In this document: in pieces, positions 24,788 through 36,374 of the stretch
Numbering within the stretch: the stretch's first letter is position 1
How the letters are laid out: each line of letters starts with the position of its first letter
Assembly (NCBI RefSeq): GCF_000090795.2
Contig: NW_003546298.1
Location: forward strand, 193,554 to 257,553
Direction of reading: 5' to 3'
DNA: 64,000 nt
Source: Amphimedon queenslandica
Lineage: Eukaryota > Porifera > Demospongiae > Haplosclerida > Niphatidae
Notes under the pieces: generated by a model
The model's database searches: none
What the model was told of the DNA's origin: nothing
The model's input: only the letters and a program-made list of their open reading frames with translations
Program-made: the position numbers and the translations under genes

Positions 24788-25499
24788 AGCAGTGCTACAG
24801 AAAGAAAAATTGCATATACAGTATACAATAATACACGAGTGACCATAATTATGTCGTTATGTACTACTACCCAAAAATCAACACTTTATCTATCATTGTT
24901 TAGTCAGTATTGTTTACAGTCAATAATTCAAAAAATAGGGCTGTGCATGGTTTGTACAGGGGTGCCATTGCACAAGTTATATAACTATAGTTTAGACTAC
25001 CAGGTGTTCCCAGGACAACCTCCCAGAAGCCTAGCAACCCCCTAGAGACAACTTGTACGGTGAGGAATGCACTGCACACGCAAACACACATACACACAGA
25101 CTTGTGACAAAGATGGCTATCATCTCTCACAAAGACCACCTAATCTATTAGTTCTAAAACAATACCTAGGAACTTTGAATCACAGTTTGTGTTAGTGAAA
25201 ATCATATATTGCCGCACCTTTTACAGTTGTCCGGTCGTCCTGACTACAGTCACCAAGGAGAGAGCCTGTTGCTAAGGGAGCAGCCCGCCCGATCCGAAGG
25301 AGACAATCAAGGGGTGTAACAATAAAATCACCTGTCCGTATAAATCCGTATAAATCCGTAAACTCTATTCTGACTAACTGCGCATGCTCAGAAGAACCCG
25401 GGAATGACCTAGTGCGCATGCTCAGCACTCGGCATCCATTATGATTCGCGCCAACTGACTTGGGAGGAGATCATTTTATTGAAGCTGAAGAGAGGGAAA
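24788..25499. promoter_or_regulatory. Divergent promoter region, RFX / SMC2
   Basis: 712 bp between divergent start codons, holding the leaders of both genes. Visible sites: CCTAGCAAC at 25030-25038 and GTTGCTAAGG at 25268-25277 (X-box half sites), three tandem copies of TCCGTATAAA at 25335-25362, and two copies of TGCGCATGCTCAG at 25379 and 25413 that resemble NRF1 sites. The NRF1-like pair lies 75-120 bp before the SMC2 start, a likely core promoter position. Open frames here are not supported as genes. Confidence 0.5.
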
Positions 25500-28400
25500 A
25501 TGTTTATTAAAAGCATAGTAATTGATGGTTTTAAGTCATATGCTCACAGGACTGAAGTTGGCCCCTTTGACCCTCAGTTTAATGCCATCACTGGCCTAAA
25601 TGGAAGTGGAAAGTCGAATATTTTGGATTCTATCTGTTTTTTATTGGGAATTTCAAATCTGTCTCAGGTATGGTATTAGTATCTAGAAGTGGATCATAGT
25701 GGATTCGTTTTGAAGGTTCGTGCAGGGAGTCTTCAGGAGCTGGTATATAAAGGAGGACAGGCAGGTGTTACTAAGGCGACAGTGACCATAACGTTTGACA
25801 ATTCAGATAAGAAACAGAGTCCTGTGGGGTACGACTCATTTGATGAGATAACTGTATCACGACAAGTTGTTATTGGTGGACGTAACAAGTACTTAATCAA
25901 TGGCAGTAATGCTCCACCCACTCGTGTTCAGGATTTGTTTCGTTCTGTTCAATTGAATGTGAATAATCCTCATTTTCTTATAATGCAGGTATGTGCTTAA
26001 ATTTAAAATGTAAATTCTTAAAAATACATAAGTTGAAAAATACACGATCATTTCTATATCTTGTTATGTATTTATATTTTTTAGGGAAGGATTACTAAAG
26101 TTCTGAATATGAAGCCAGTTGAAGTAAGAATGATATTTGTGAATCCATTTCTTTATATACTGTGTGATGTATTGTACAGATATTGTCAATGATTGAAGAA
26201 GCTGCTGGGACAAGAATGTATGAAAGCAAGAAAATATCTGCTCAGAATACAATTGTGAAGAAGGATACGAAACTATCAGAAATTGATAAGGTTTCTTATT
26301 AATGGATGTATATTGTACATACATTTGTACTGTTACTGTATATATATACACTTACATGTATGTGGTAATTTTCATTGTTTGTGAAATTTCATGGTGTTCT
26401 TGCTCTCCATTAATCTATAAAACTTAAACCACCTCTAATGCAACTCTTTTGTGCCAAGTACACAAATTCTAAGTTCTGAGCACTTTCCTTGTGAAAGCAT
26501 GAATTATTTGAATATTTCCAAGTTACATGTACATGTATTATGATAATTAGGTTGTGTTTGATTTTTGACTATAGTAAATCTGTTTGTCCTTTAAAAATGT
26601 AGGGCTAAGTTTTTTGGTTGCCATTTCTCATGATACATGTCATTTCAGTGAATTTATTGAGTACTTAAATAATGTCACATATCAGAGATTTCAAAATAGT
26701 GCAAATAGGTTATCTAAACTGTACTATGCAACCAGTACATGTAACCATGGTAAGTGTAATTATTAATAAATTCATGCAATATTTAGAATAGCTACTATTA
26801 TAATGTTGACAAACAAATATTCTTTAATCCAAACATGTACATGTTGATTAAGGCACATTGACACATTTACACTGTAAACATTATAATAGCTAGTAGAAAC
26901 CATTGCATTTTGACCTAAAGTGCTTAGACCACAATTATGTGTGCACTATGCAGTTCTGATTGCGTCATAATCATGTTTGGAGGCTAAATCTCTGAATGTA
27001 TTACTATGCAGTTACAGTAATGTTTTTTTATGTTTTATACTATAGATAATTGGTGAGGAGATCACTCCAACATTAAAGAAGCTTAAAGAAGTAAGTTTTA
27101 CAGAGTATACAGTAATTTATATTTTGACCCTTTAATTCCACCCCTTTATTTATTTTGATTCTTGCTTTGTTTGAACATGGTTTGAATATGCATGAACTTT
27201 TGTACATTCCACAGTCCACACATTATGATAATGGTTGACTGATTTGAATGCATTAGATCATCCATTTTTAATTTTATCTTATGTTTATGTTGATTTTTTT
27301 TTGATATAGGAAAGATCATCCTATTTGGAGTATCAGAAAGTGTCAAGGGAATTGGAACACTTGTGCCATGTAGTTATTGCATACAGCTTTGTGAAAGCTG
27401 AGGTAAAGGGCTGTTGTGCAATGAATTGAATGAACATACAAATGTATATGCATGATGTGTAATTGGTATTGTATTCTTACATGTACAGATGTACATGTAT
27501 ATCTTTTTAAAAGCTAAGATTATTGTATGTACATGTAGGAACGAAGGAAGGTCCTTGTTGTAGAATTAGAAACTGCTAAGTCTGCTGTAGCACATTGCAA
27601 TGAAATGTCAATAGAGGTTAGTGCAAAGATAATAGTAATTTACAATGTTTAATTTGTTACATGTACAATGTAGATTAACGAGTCTATTGTTGAAGTTAAG
27701 TCAGCTATTAAGGATATTCGAAAACAACGAGAGGATGAGGAACATGATGGGCCATTAGGAGATTTGGAGAAAAAGTCAGATCTTACAACGAAAGTATGAC
27801 AATATGTGCTGTAAACTGGAATGATAACTAATTGCTAATAGGCATTGGCTCTAGCTGAGTCAACTCTTAAACATACACAGACACAAATAGCAAGTGAACA
27901 GAAAAGTTATGCTGAGTTGCAAAAGTCCTTGAAAGATGTAAGCTTATTTACATGTATCTTCTCATGCATGCATACCGGTCTATCTTTTAGGATGAAGATT
28001 TGATTTCAAAAAGGAGGACGGAGGCTGCAGAATGTCAAAAGTTATGTGATTCCTTAAAGCAGAAACTCATTGATGCTCAACAAACATTGGCTAATTCACA
28101 GAAGCACTTTCAAGCTGTCTCTTCTGGTCTTTCTGGCTCTTCTGACGGCCAGGCTGAAAGTTTATCAGCTCAAAAGATTGGTATGCTAGGCAGAGCTGGC
28201 AATAGTGGGGGGGCAGGTGGGGGCATTTTGCCCCGGACCCCCAATCAAAGCCTCTGGTCAATAGTAAAGTACTGTATACAGGTGTAGTTTTTACAGAAAA
28301 AGATCAATGAATCATGGCAACTCTTTTAAGTTAACTTTTGCTGGGCCATTTTGTTAATCAGTACTGTTATTAAAGGGAATTTGTGGGAATTTGTATTAAT

Positions 28401-31400
28401 TGGGGTCATCAAAGTTTTTTTGCCCTGGACCCTACGAAGCCTATTGGCGGCCCTGATGCTAGGCCTCTACTACATGTACATGTCTGTATGGCTAGACAGT
28501 ACTTTAGTCTTATAGTGTAGTCTGTTTAGCACCTGTGCATGTACATTAATTATTTGTTAAATTGTTTGTGTTTCTGCATGATTTTATTTAATTTTTTTAG
28601 CTAAGGAAAATGAAGTAGCTTCTGTTCAGACTACGGTAAAGCAGTCAGAAATGAGGTTTGTTATACAATGTATAGTAGTGTTCACAATGTAGATCAATGA
28701 TGTTATATTAATATGTACACAATGCTCATGTAGGCTGCAGAATTTGAAGACTCAGCTCAAGGATCAAGAAAAGGCATTCAAGAGTGGTAGCAAAAGTTAT
28801 GCTAGTGATAAAGCAGCTTATGAATCTGTCAAGAAGGAAATTGCTAAACTGGAAGCTTCTATAAGCAGGTTAAATTATAGTGAAGGACAGTATGAAGATA
28901 TGACACAACAAAGGTACAAGACATTAGCATGAACAGACTTTGTTATGCAGTGGACATTGTAGGGAAATTTTGAAGCAAGAAATATCTGAAATAAAAAGGA
29001 AGATTGGTGTTCTTGGATCAAAGTAAATTTTATACGTGTACATGCACCTACTTTTGGGTTGTAAAGGATCAAAATAATTATTATGATTTAATATTTCTAC
29101 ATTGTAGGTTTCCACATCTTCAGTTTGAGTACTCAAATCCTTCCTCTACATTTGATAGAAGTACAGTAAAAGGGCCTATTGCAAAATTATTGAAAATGAA
29201 GGATGAAACTGCTGCCACAGCACTTGAAGTCACAGCTGGTGGAAAGGTACAGTATACCCTCCCTAAATCCTTCAACTTTCATGATGAATGTACTGGCGAC
29301 AATTTATTGTTATGCATTATTTTGCTAGTTGTTTCATATTGTGGTGTCAAGCGAAGAGATTGGTAAACAGTTGTTGCAGCATGGACGTCTGAAGCGACGA
29401 TTTACTATAATTCCACTGAATAAGATTGTTGCTAGAAAGATTGCAAATGATGTTGTTAAGAGAGCACAGCAACTAGTGAGTAAAGTTGTTTTACGTTGTT
29501 TGCATGTTCATATATTTATTATAGGTAGGTCCTGAGAAGGCAAAACCAGCTTTATCATTGATTGACTATGATGCTGAACTTCAAGCTGCAATGGAATTTG
29601 TATTTGGTACAACTTTTATTTGTGAAACACTGGATGACGCTCAACAGGTAATAAAATACTTTTACACATGTACATATACATGCATGTATAGTGCGTGTTG
29701 TACATTAAGGCTGGTTCACAATATTATGCTAGTCCTGACGTTACGTTAATCTGGATCGATTCCAGCGGAAAGCATGCATCAAAAGGTCAAATTGCCCACA
29801 CTTTTTATTAAAAATTGATGGTATGTTGGCCTAGCGTCATATTATGAACCAGGCCTTAGATGCATTATACATGCATGCTTACAGTATATGTGCATTTTAT
29901 TTAATGTTTCAAATGTCTGTTAAGCACAGAATAATGTAAGGTAGCATATTTCAGTTCCATTATACATGTACATGTAAAATTAATACATTTTGTATATTAC
30001 ATTAGTCTTTATCCTGCATATAATTTTTGATAGGTCACTTTCAATAAAAAGATATTAACGCGCTCTGTAGCTTTAGCTGGTGACGTATTTGATCCATCAG
30101 GAACCCTTACTGGAGGTACATGTACATGTATATACATATACACGTAGATGTACATGTGTGTACATGTAGTATGAGTTAAAGAGCATTCGTGTGGTATTAC
30201 TGTACATGTACAGTATACTCTATTATACAAGCGTAACAGTGTAAAAATATTCCTATAATTGTTTTCACTCCCTTGCAAGTACAGCTGGGTTCTTATGACG
30301 ACTTATGAAGGTTCTCTCTACCTTCTAATGCTTCCAGAAAAGACTTTAGACAGTATCTCTATGTTCTCTTGCTGTTAGAAAGTTCATAACTTTGTCCCAT
30401 GAGCAAACCGCCATTTTTGTTTGCCGTGACCACACCCACTTACGTAATGTGGGCTGGTGGTTGCTAAGGCTTGTTATTTCTCCAATACAATGTGTATAGA
30501 AGAAATGTAAGTGTGGACATACAAATAAATATATAAATAAATATAATAGCGTGATGGTGATATAAATTATTGGACGACCTGGGGGCTACGCCCCCAGGTT
30601 GTAATAAATTGTAGCATTGTAGACCATCCTATATACTATATGTATATCATAATATTAGGATCTCGTCCTCATGTATCTTCTCTATTGGTGAAGCTACAAG
30701 AACTAGCTGAATGTGAAGAACAACTGGAAATGAAAAGTTCTGAATTAGATAAGCTTAACAGTAGGATAAGTGAAGTAGAAATTACTTCAAAAAAGTAAGA
30801 GTTAGTGCATACTCATGATGTCATTAATGTACATGCACACATGTACAGGTATGTAATAATTTTTGTTCAGTGCTTATGTTGTATAGTCATGTACATACAT
30901 TGTACGTGTATATGTTATATTTTATTTGTGCATATAGATATGTTGAGTTGAAGGATGAATTAGATAAACAGTCTCATGAAGCTGAAGTGTTGTGGGCTCA
31001 ATTGGAACAAAGCTCTCATCACCAACAGTTAATGCAATGTGAACAGTTAAAGGAGTCTATCAAATCGCAAGAGTCTGTATTAGCTGTTGCATTAGAATCT
31101 GAAATATCACTTAAAACACAATTGAAAGAATTAGAGCATAAAATTAAGGTTTGTACATGTACTTGTAGTATGAGTTATAGAGCATTCATGTGGTATTACT
31201 ATTGCAACATGCAGCGTTTTCAGTGATGCATTCATGTACTACATATAATGCAATAATATATACATGTACACATACATGTACATGCACATGTAGTTGCAAA
31301 TTTGCAAAAGAAACTTTTCGGTTCATGTTTTTGAAGCATGTTTTGTTTGCAATCATGTATCATGTATTATATATGTACATGCATTATATATGTACATGCA

Positions 31401-34400
31401 TTGTAATTTGTATATACATATATATGTCTATAAAAATTGTGTAATAGAATTCAAAGAGCCTTCAAAAGAAAGAAATTGAAGAAGCCGAGAATAAATTATC
31501 AGGAGCTAAAGAAGAAGCCGATAAGGCTGCTCAAGAAGCTAGCAAGAGTGAACAGGAATTGGAAGGACTTCAATTGGAAATTAGTGAACTTGAATCTAGT
31601 GTTAATAATCAGAAAGCTCAGGTACTAATTTACTATAAATTTATTCTTAATTGTGATTGATCTACACATACTGTACATTTACAAGAAATAATTTCACATG
31701 TAATGGTAAACAGCGGTAATTCCTGTATATATAGGAAATATGTTACATACATGTATTTTACTAATAGATCGAGAAGATGTCAAAAGTTTTGAATGATATG
31801 AAATCTTTACTATCAGAAAATGAAGCATCTCTTCAAGCAGCAATGGTAAGTTGTATGGATCGAAATGATGCACTGACCACTAACTAGGTGTAGTGTATAC
31901 ATGTACATGTAGTTTACAAGTATTTTGTCTAGACTGAGATGGAAGAAGCAGCTAAGGAACTGGCACAGTTTAAAGAAATCCTTAATGAGAGAAACAAGGT
32001 TATAAATTTTTTATTTTAGGTCCGAAAAATATTGTTGTGTGACTTAAAATGGTACAATGTACATGTAGTTACCATGGTAAATAAATTTATGTACTTTAGT
32101 ATTTTCTGAAGATTAAATTTTGAACGACCTGGGGGGCATAGCCCCAAGTCGTTCCTATAATTGATTTTATCCATGTGCAATGTTTGTATATACATGTATA
32201 TATATTTGTATGTCTACACTTACATTTCTTCTATACATGTATTGGAGAAATAACCAGCTTTAGCAACCACCCGCCCATGCTCCTTTACGTTAGTGGGCAT
32301 GGTCATGACAAACAAAATGGAGGCTTACACACGGGACAAACTTTTGTGCTTTCTAACAGCAAGAGAATTTAGAGATACTGTTTACAAACTTCTCTAGAAG
32401 CATTAGAAGGTAGAGAGAACCTTTATCTTAATAAGTGCCTAGCTATGCATGCAAGGTGGTGAAAACAACAGTGTAAAATATTTTTTACACTGTTACGCTT
32501 GTTTTGTTGATACTGACATGGTGCCATGTACATGTATATGTATGTGTACATTCAAGTACTCTACTAGCTACTGTGTTTTTGTATGTTTTCCGTTATGTCT
32601 TGTTCTTATTGTGGTTGGTTCAGAATGTTTTCATTGTGACTGAAAGTGATGCATGAATATATGATTCATGATGCATGAGTAAATGAAGGAATACATTTTA
32701 TTCTTCTGTTTAGCAATTTACTCGTGTAGTACATACTGTACATGTATATAGTACTGCTGGTTGAAAAGAAATTGTTATGCACTATACACTTTTATTCATG
32801 TATGCTCTAAAATCAGTGATGAGACCTAAGCTCATAGTAAGCTGGCACATGTTTTTATAGGAACTACAGCAACAGGAAAAGAAATTGAAAGACCTTGAGG
32901 CAAAGAAGTCAGAATTGGCCATTAAGCTTAAGGAGAATGAACACAAAGTATCAAGCTGTGTTAGGGATGGTAAAGATGCTGAACGAGAGGTACATTACAT
33001 GTACATCTCAGAAGTACATGTACATGTGCATCTAGTCAAAATACTGCTTGATGTACATTGTGCATGCATGTATTGTACATGTATCTTAATTTATTTTAGG
33101 TTGAAACCTTACTAGAGAAACATGATTGGATTGCCTCAGACAGACAGTTTTTTGGTGAACCCAATACTGGCTATGATTTTAAGAAAACTGATCCTAAAGA
33201 AGCTGAAAAAAAGATAGCAAAGCTTCAACAACAAAAGGTATATACATGTATGTTATGTTGTACAATGTACATGTATATGTACATCTGTATGTATGTGATC
33301 ACTTTTTGAGCATGAAGTCAAGTACATGTGTACATGTAGTAAGCATTTTGATCTTTTTCAGTCAGCAAAAAGTTTTTTCATTCATAATGACATACTGCAT
33401 GTTCATACATTTTTGTGTAAGTTTGAATTGCAAATCAAAATATATCAAATACATGTATATTTGAAAAATTAAGGACCATCTTTGCTTAGTACAGAAGGCG
33501 TACAAATTGAAATATGCTTAGGGTATAGTACATGTACATGAATGACTTGGTATGTTTTTGTGGCTTTGAGCTCAATTATTATCCTGGTAGCTAGGATCCA
33601 CGCATGTACATTTTTTACATGTACAGGCCTTCATCTAGGATTTCTTACAAAGGTGGGCAAGATTAAAAATATTTCAAAGAAGGGGGTTATTAATACTTTC
33701 TATTGTGCATGCACAATGTGTGCTCACAACACTTACAGTCAATCAAGGGAAGGCAAGTGCCCCCCCTCCGTAAATGAAGCCATGATGTACTGTACATGGT
33801 TAAATTTTAATGTTAAGTTTTGCTGTTATATGTTTTTGTTAGGAAAAGCTGAGCAAGAATGTAAATATGAGAGCAATGAACATGTTGGGCAAAGCAGAAG
33901 AAAAGGTTATTAACTATTATAATGACAAATACATGTAATTTGACTTTTAGTACAATGATTTGATGAAGAAAAAGAAGATAGTTGAGAATGACAAGGCGAA
34001 GATTGCAGAACTCATACAAGAGTTAGATCAGAAGAAGAACGAAGCACTACAAACAGCCTGGAGTAGAGTTAATCGGGTTAGATTGTCTGATGTACTAATT
34101 GTGGGCAATAATGGATTTATAGGATTTTGGTAGTATATTCTCCACTCTTCTTCCTGGTTCCTCAGCTAAACTGTCTCCACCTCAAGGACTTACTGTATTA
34201 GATGGTTTAGAAGTGAAAGTTGCATTTGGAGATGTCTGGAAAGAAAGTTTAACTGAACTCTCTGGTGGTCAGAGGTCAGTGTTGTGTAATCTGGTACTTA
34301 TTCTGTTATAACCTGTTGACACCAAGTGAAAGCCTTCATTAACTTTTTGCAATATTAATTGTACATGGCATGATGATAGCCTTTGATCTTTGATGATTGT

Positions 34401-34776
34401 TATTATTGTAAAATATTTATAATGGTTTATATTTTTTATTATTTTTGTACATACTAGGTCATTGGTAGCTCTGTCTTTAATATTATCATTGCTACTTTTC
34501 AAACCAGCTCCTCTTTATATTCTTGATGAAGTTGATGCTGCTCTAGATTTATCTCATACTCAGAACATTGGTCAAATGCTTCGTACCCATTTTCATCATT
34601 CACAATTTATTGTTGTTTCTCTAAAGAATGGAATGTTTAATAATGCAAATGTCCTATTTAAAACAAAGTTTGTTGATGGTGTTTCAACTGTTACCAGGTA
34701 AACTTACAGCTATGAATGTGTATAATTAATTATTGATGTTATTTTCAATAGATATTCCACTCCAAATGCTCACTAG
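25500..34776 (+). CDS. SMC2: Condensin subunit SMC2 (multi-exon)
   Basis: ATPase core subunit of condensin, which compacts mitotic chromosomes. The N-terminal exon reads [20 protein letters not shown], with Walker [10 protein letters not shown] at residues 32-40, nearly identical to vertebrate SMC2. Next come [19 protein letters not shown] (25.9 kb), ITKVLNMKP and [12 protein letters not shown] (26.1-26.2 kb). Long coiled-coil exons run 27.0-28.9 kb. The hinge lies at 29.1-30.1 kb ([45 protein letters not shown]). The second coiled coil spans 30.7-34.1 kb. The C-terminal head has the ABC signature LSGGQRS split across an intron (34.27/34.46 kb), Walker B ending [11 protein letters not shown] (34.5 kb) and [10 protein letters not shown]. 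The stop at 34774-34776 leaves a very short tail (YSTPNAH), roughly 25 residues less than the vertebrate one. Introns carry a hAT-type MITE and an inverted repeat pair. The first ATG in good context is used. Confidence 0.95.
28191..28455. mobile_element. hAT-type MITE next to an SMC2 splice donor
   Basis: The 265 bp element starts CAGAGCTGGCAATAG and ends CTATTGGCGGCCCTG, an imperfect inverted pair of hAT type. It is flanked by an exact 8 bp duplication ATGCTAGG at 28183-28190 and 28456-28463, the size hAT transposases make. The exon before it ends at 28180 with donor GT at 28181, so the insertion lies ten bases into the intron. Confidence 0.8.
30226..30603 (+). repeat. SMC2-intron repeat, copy A
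   Basis: About 380 bp non-coding repeat that matches 32116-32505 on the opposite strand (for example GGTTCTCTCTACCTTCTAAT here, its complement near 32400). It ends in a GC-rich hairpin at 30574-30602 (ACCTGGGGGC / GCCCCCAGGT), which stands out in AT-rich DNA. Family not identified. Confidence 0.75.
32116..32505 (-). repeat. SMC2-intron repeat, copy B (inverted)
   Basis: Inverted partner of 30226-30603, with the same GC-rich hairpin at its end (32123-32153). Shared landmarks are the AAGCATTAGAAGGTAGAGAG stretch, the TTCTTCTATACA region and the hairpin. Copies are moderately diverged with small indels. They lie in two different SMC2 introns with five exons between. Confidence 0.75.
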
Positions 34777-34969
34777 AACCAAATGCTCACTAGAAGAAAC
34801 TCTCATGCATGATTCTCATTACCTTATCTGATTTATTATACAATTATACATGTTTTTTCTCATTAATTTCATGCTGATAAAGGAATTCATAGTTTGTATT
34901 TCAACTGTAAACACTGATGTGATGATATTGTAGTGAGCCACGCCCAGTCGTTTTGCAAAGAGTCTTGGA

Positions 34970-36268
34970 ATGGAGGAGAGTATAGATGGATCAAGACGCC
35001 AATCGAAAAGAAAATTGACTGTTTGTGTCATTGGTAGTGGTGGGGTTGGTAAGAGCTCACTGACGCTAAGATATATAAATGGACACTTTCCAGAGGTAAG
35101 GATTGGGAGTTACCGGTAGTTAATAATCAGAAACTGTTTCTCTGTCTATAGTTTTATGATCCAACGATAGGTAAGCATTTGCACATACCATAGATATGGA
35201 ATATGCACATACATACACTAAACTGTGGTTTTTACAACTTCCTGTTATGGCATTGCACTACTCTGTTTAATTTGTAGAGGAAAGTTATATAACTCAAATA
35301 GAGTATGGCTTCCATTTCCACGAAGTAGAGGTAATAGACACAGCTGGTCAAGAAGAATTCCTTTTATTCCGAGATTCATCAATGGCCCAAGGAGATGCTT
35401 TCCTTTTGGTATTTGCCATTGATTCGGTATCTAGTTGGGTACACCTGAAGGAACTCAGGAGTAAAATTGTTAGAGAAAAAGATGATGATGTTAGCATCCC
35501 AATGGTTGTAGTGGGAAACAAAAGGGTAAGCTGGGAAATTATGACTATAATTTTAGAATCAAACAATGATACTGTACATTGCTGATTGTGATTCTGCATT
35601 TCTGATGCAAGGTCATTTTAATGACTAATAGTATTTTAATGACCAATATATTTATTCTAATGACCAATTGTACCTCATGTAGCCAGCCATGCCTCTGCAA
35701 GTATGGAGGGTTTGGTCTGGCTACACAAGATATTTTAAAAAGAGACGTCAAGGCTCAAGTTCAGTTCTATTTTGTATTATTATTGTGCCCCTCATAAAAA
35801 CTGCATCTCTTATAAGACCATGTACATTTTCTGGAACAAGAGGGCATAGCATCTCAAAAGTGGACTATACTCACTTGCTCAGGTCTCTTTTATTTAAAGT
35901 AGTCTGTTGCAGGGGTCTACTATATTTAATGACCAATAGTACTACTTGCACATGTACATTAATGAATTGCTTGTGTTTATTGCTTAGGATTTGGAGGAGG
36001 ACAGACAAATACCATTGGAAGATGTTGTTGAATACTGTCAAAGGATTAAATGTCCCTTAATTGAGACTTCAGCAAAGGTAAATGGCCTATGCATTACACA
36101 AAACAATTTTAACTACTTATCTTCCAGACATCACTAAATGTAACCGAGAGCTTTCGAATGCTAATGGAACAAGTTGAAGAGCACAGACTTAACTTATTTA
36201 TCGAATCAAGAATAAATGAAGATAACAATGAAAAAAGTAGAAACAAAGGGGCCTGTCGTACACAATGA
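34970..36268 (+). CDS. Ras-family small GTPase (multi-exon)
   Basis: Plasma-membrane type signalling switch of the Ras/Rap/DiRas group. Exon 1 (34970-35095) has the P-loop GSGGVGKSS, with glycines at the Ras 12 and 13 positions. Exon 2 (35152-35170) and exon 3 (from about 35278) form switch I, YDPTIEESY, and switch II, DTAGQEEF, with the catalytic Gln. Then come GNKRDLEED (NKxD, split by an intron) and ETSAK (G5). All five G-motifs are intact, so a working GTPase is expected. The protein ends in NKGACRTQ: a Cys four residues from the end after a basic stretch, compatible with a CaaX-like farnesylation site, though Arg at the first a position is unusual. It starts 194 bp after the SMC2 stop on the same strand and converges on the CCCH gene 106 bp away. 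The subfamily cannot be fixed by eye. Confidence 0.9.
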
Positions 36269-36374
36269 TTAATTGTTTATTATTGAAAATACCTATTTTT
36301 AACTATAATCCATATTCACAAGAAAATTCTGATGAAACAGTTGAATTAGGCATTGTTACGTTCATAGTTTGTGA

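Noticed and set aside
25192-25428. 78-codon minus-strand frame upstream of SMC2
   Set aside because: It overlaps promoter-like sites and tandem decamers, is not recognised as protein, and is best explained as RFX leader or chance.
30009-30278. Small frames rich in Tyr, Cys, Thr and Met in SMC2 introns
   Set aside because: They come from CATGTA-type simple repeats and lie between confirmed SMC2 exons.
35689-36060. 123-codon plus-strand frame in the Ras gene
   Set aside because: It runs through an intron into the next Ras exon in a different frame from the GTPase reading, so it is a shadow.
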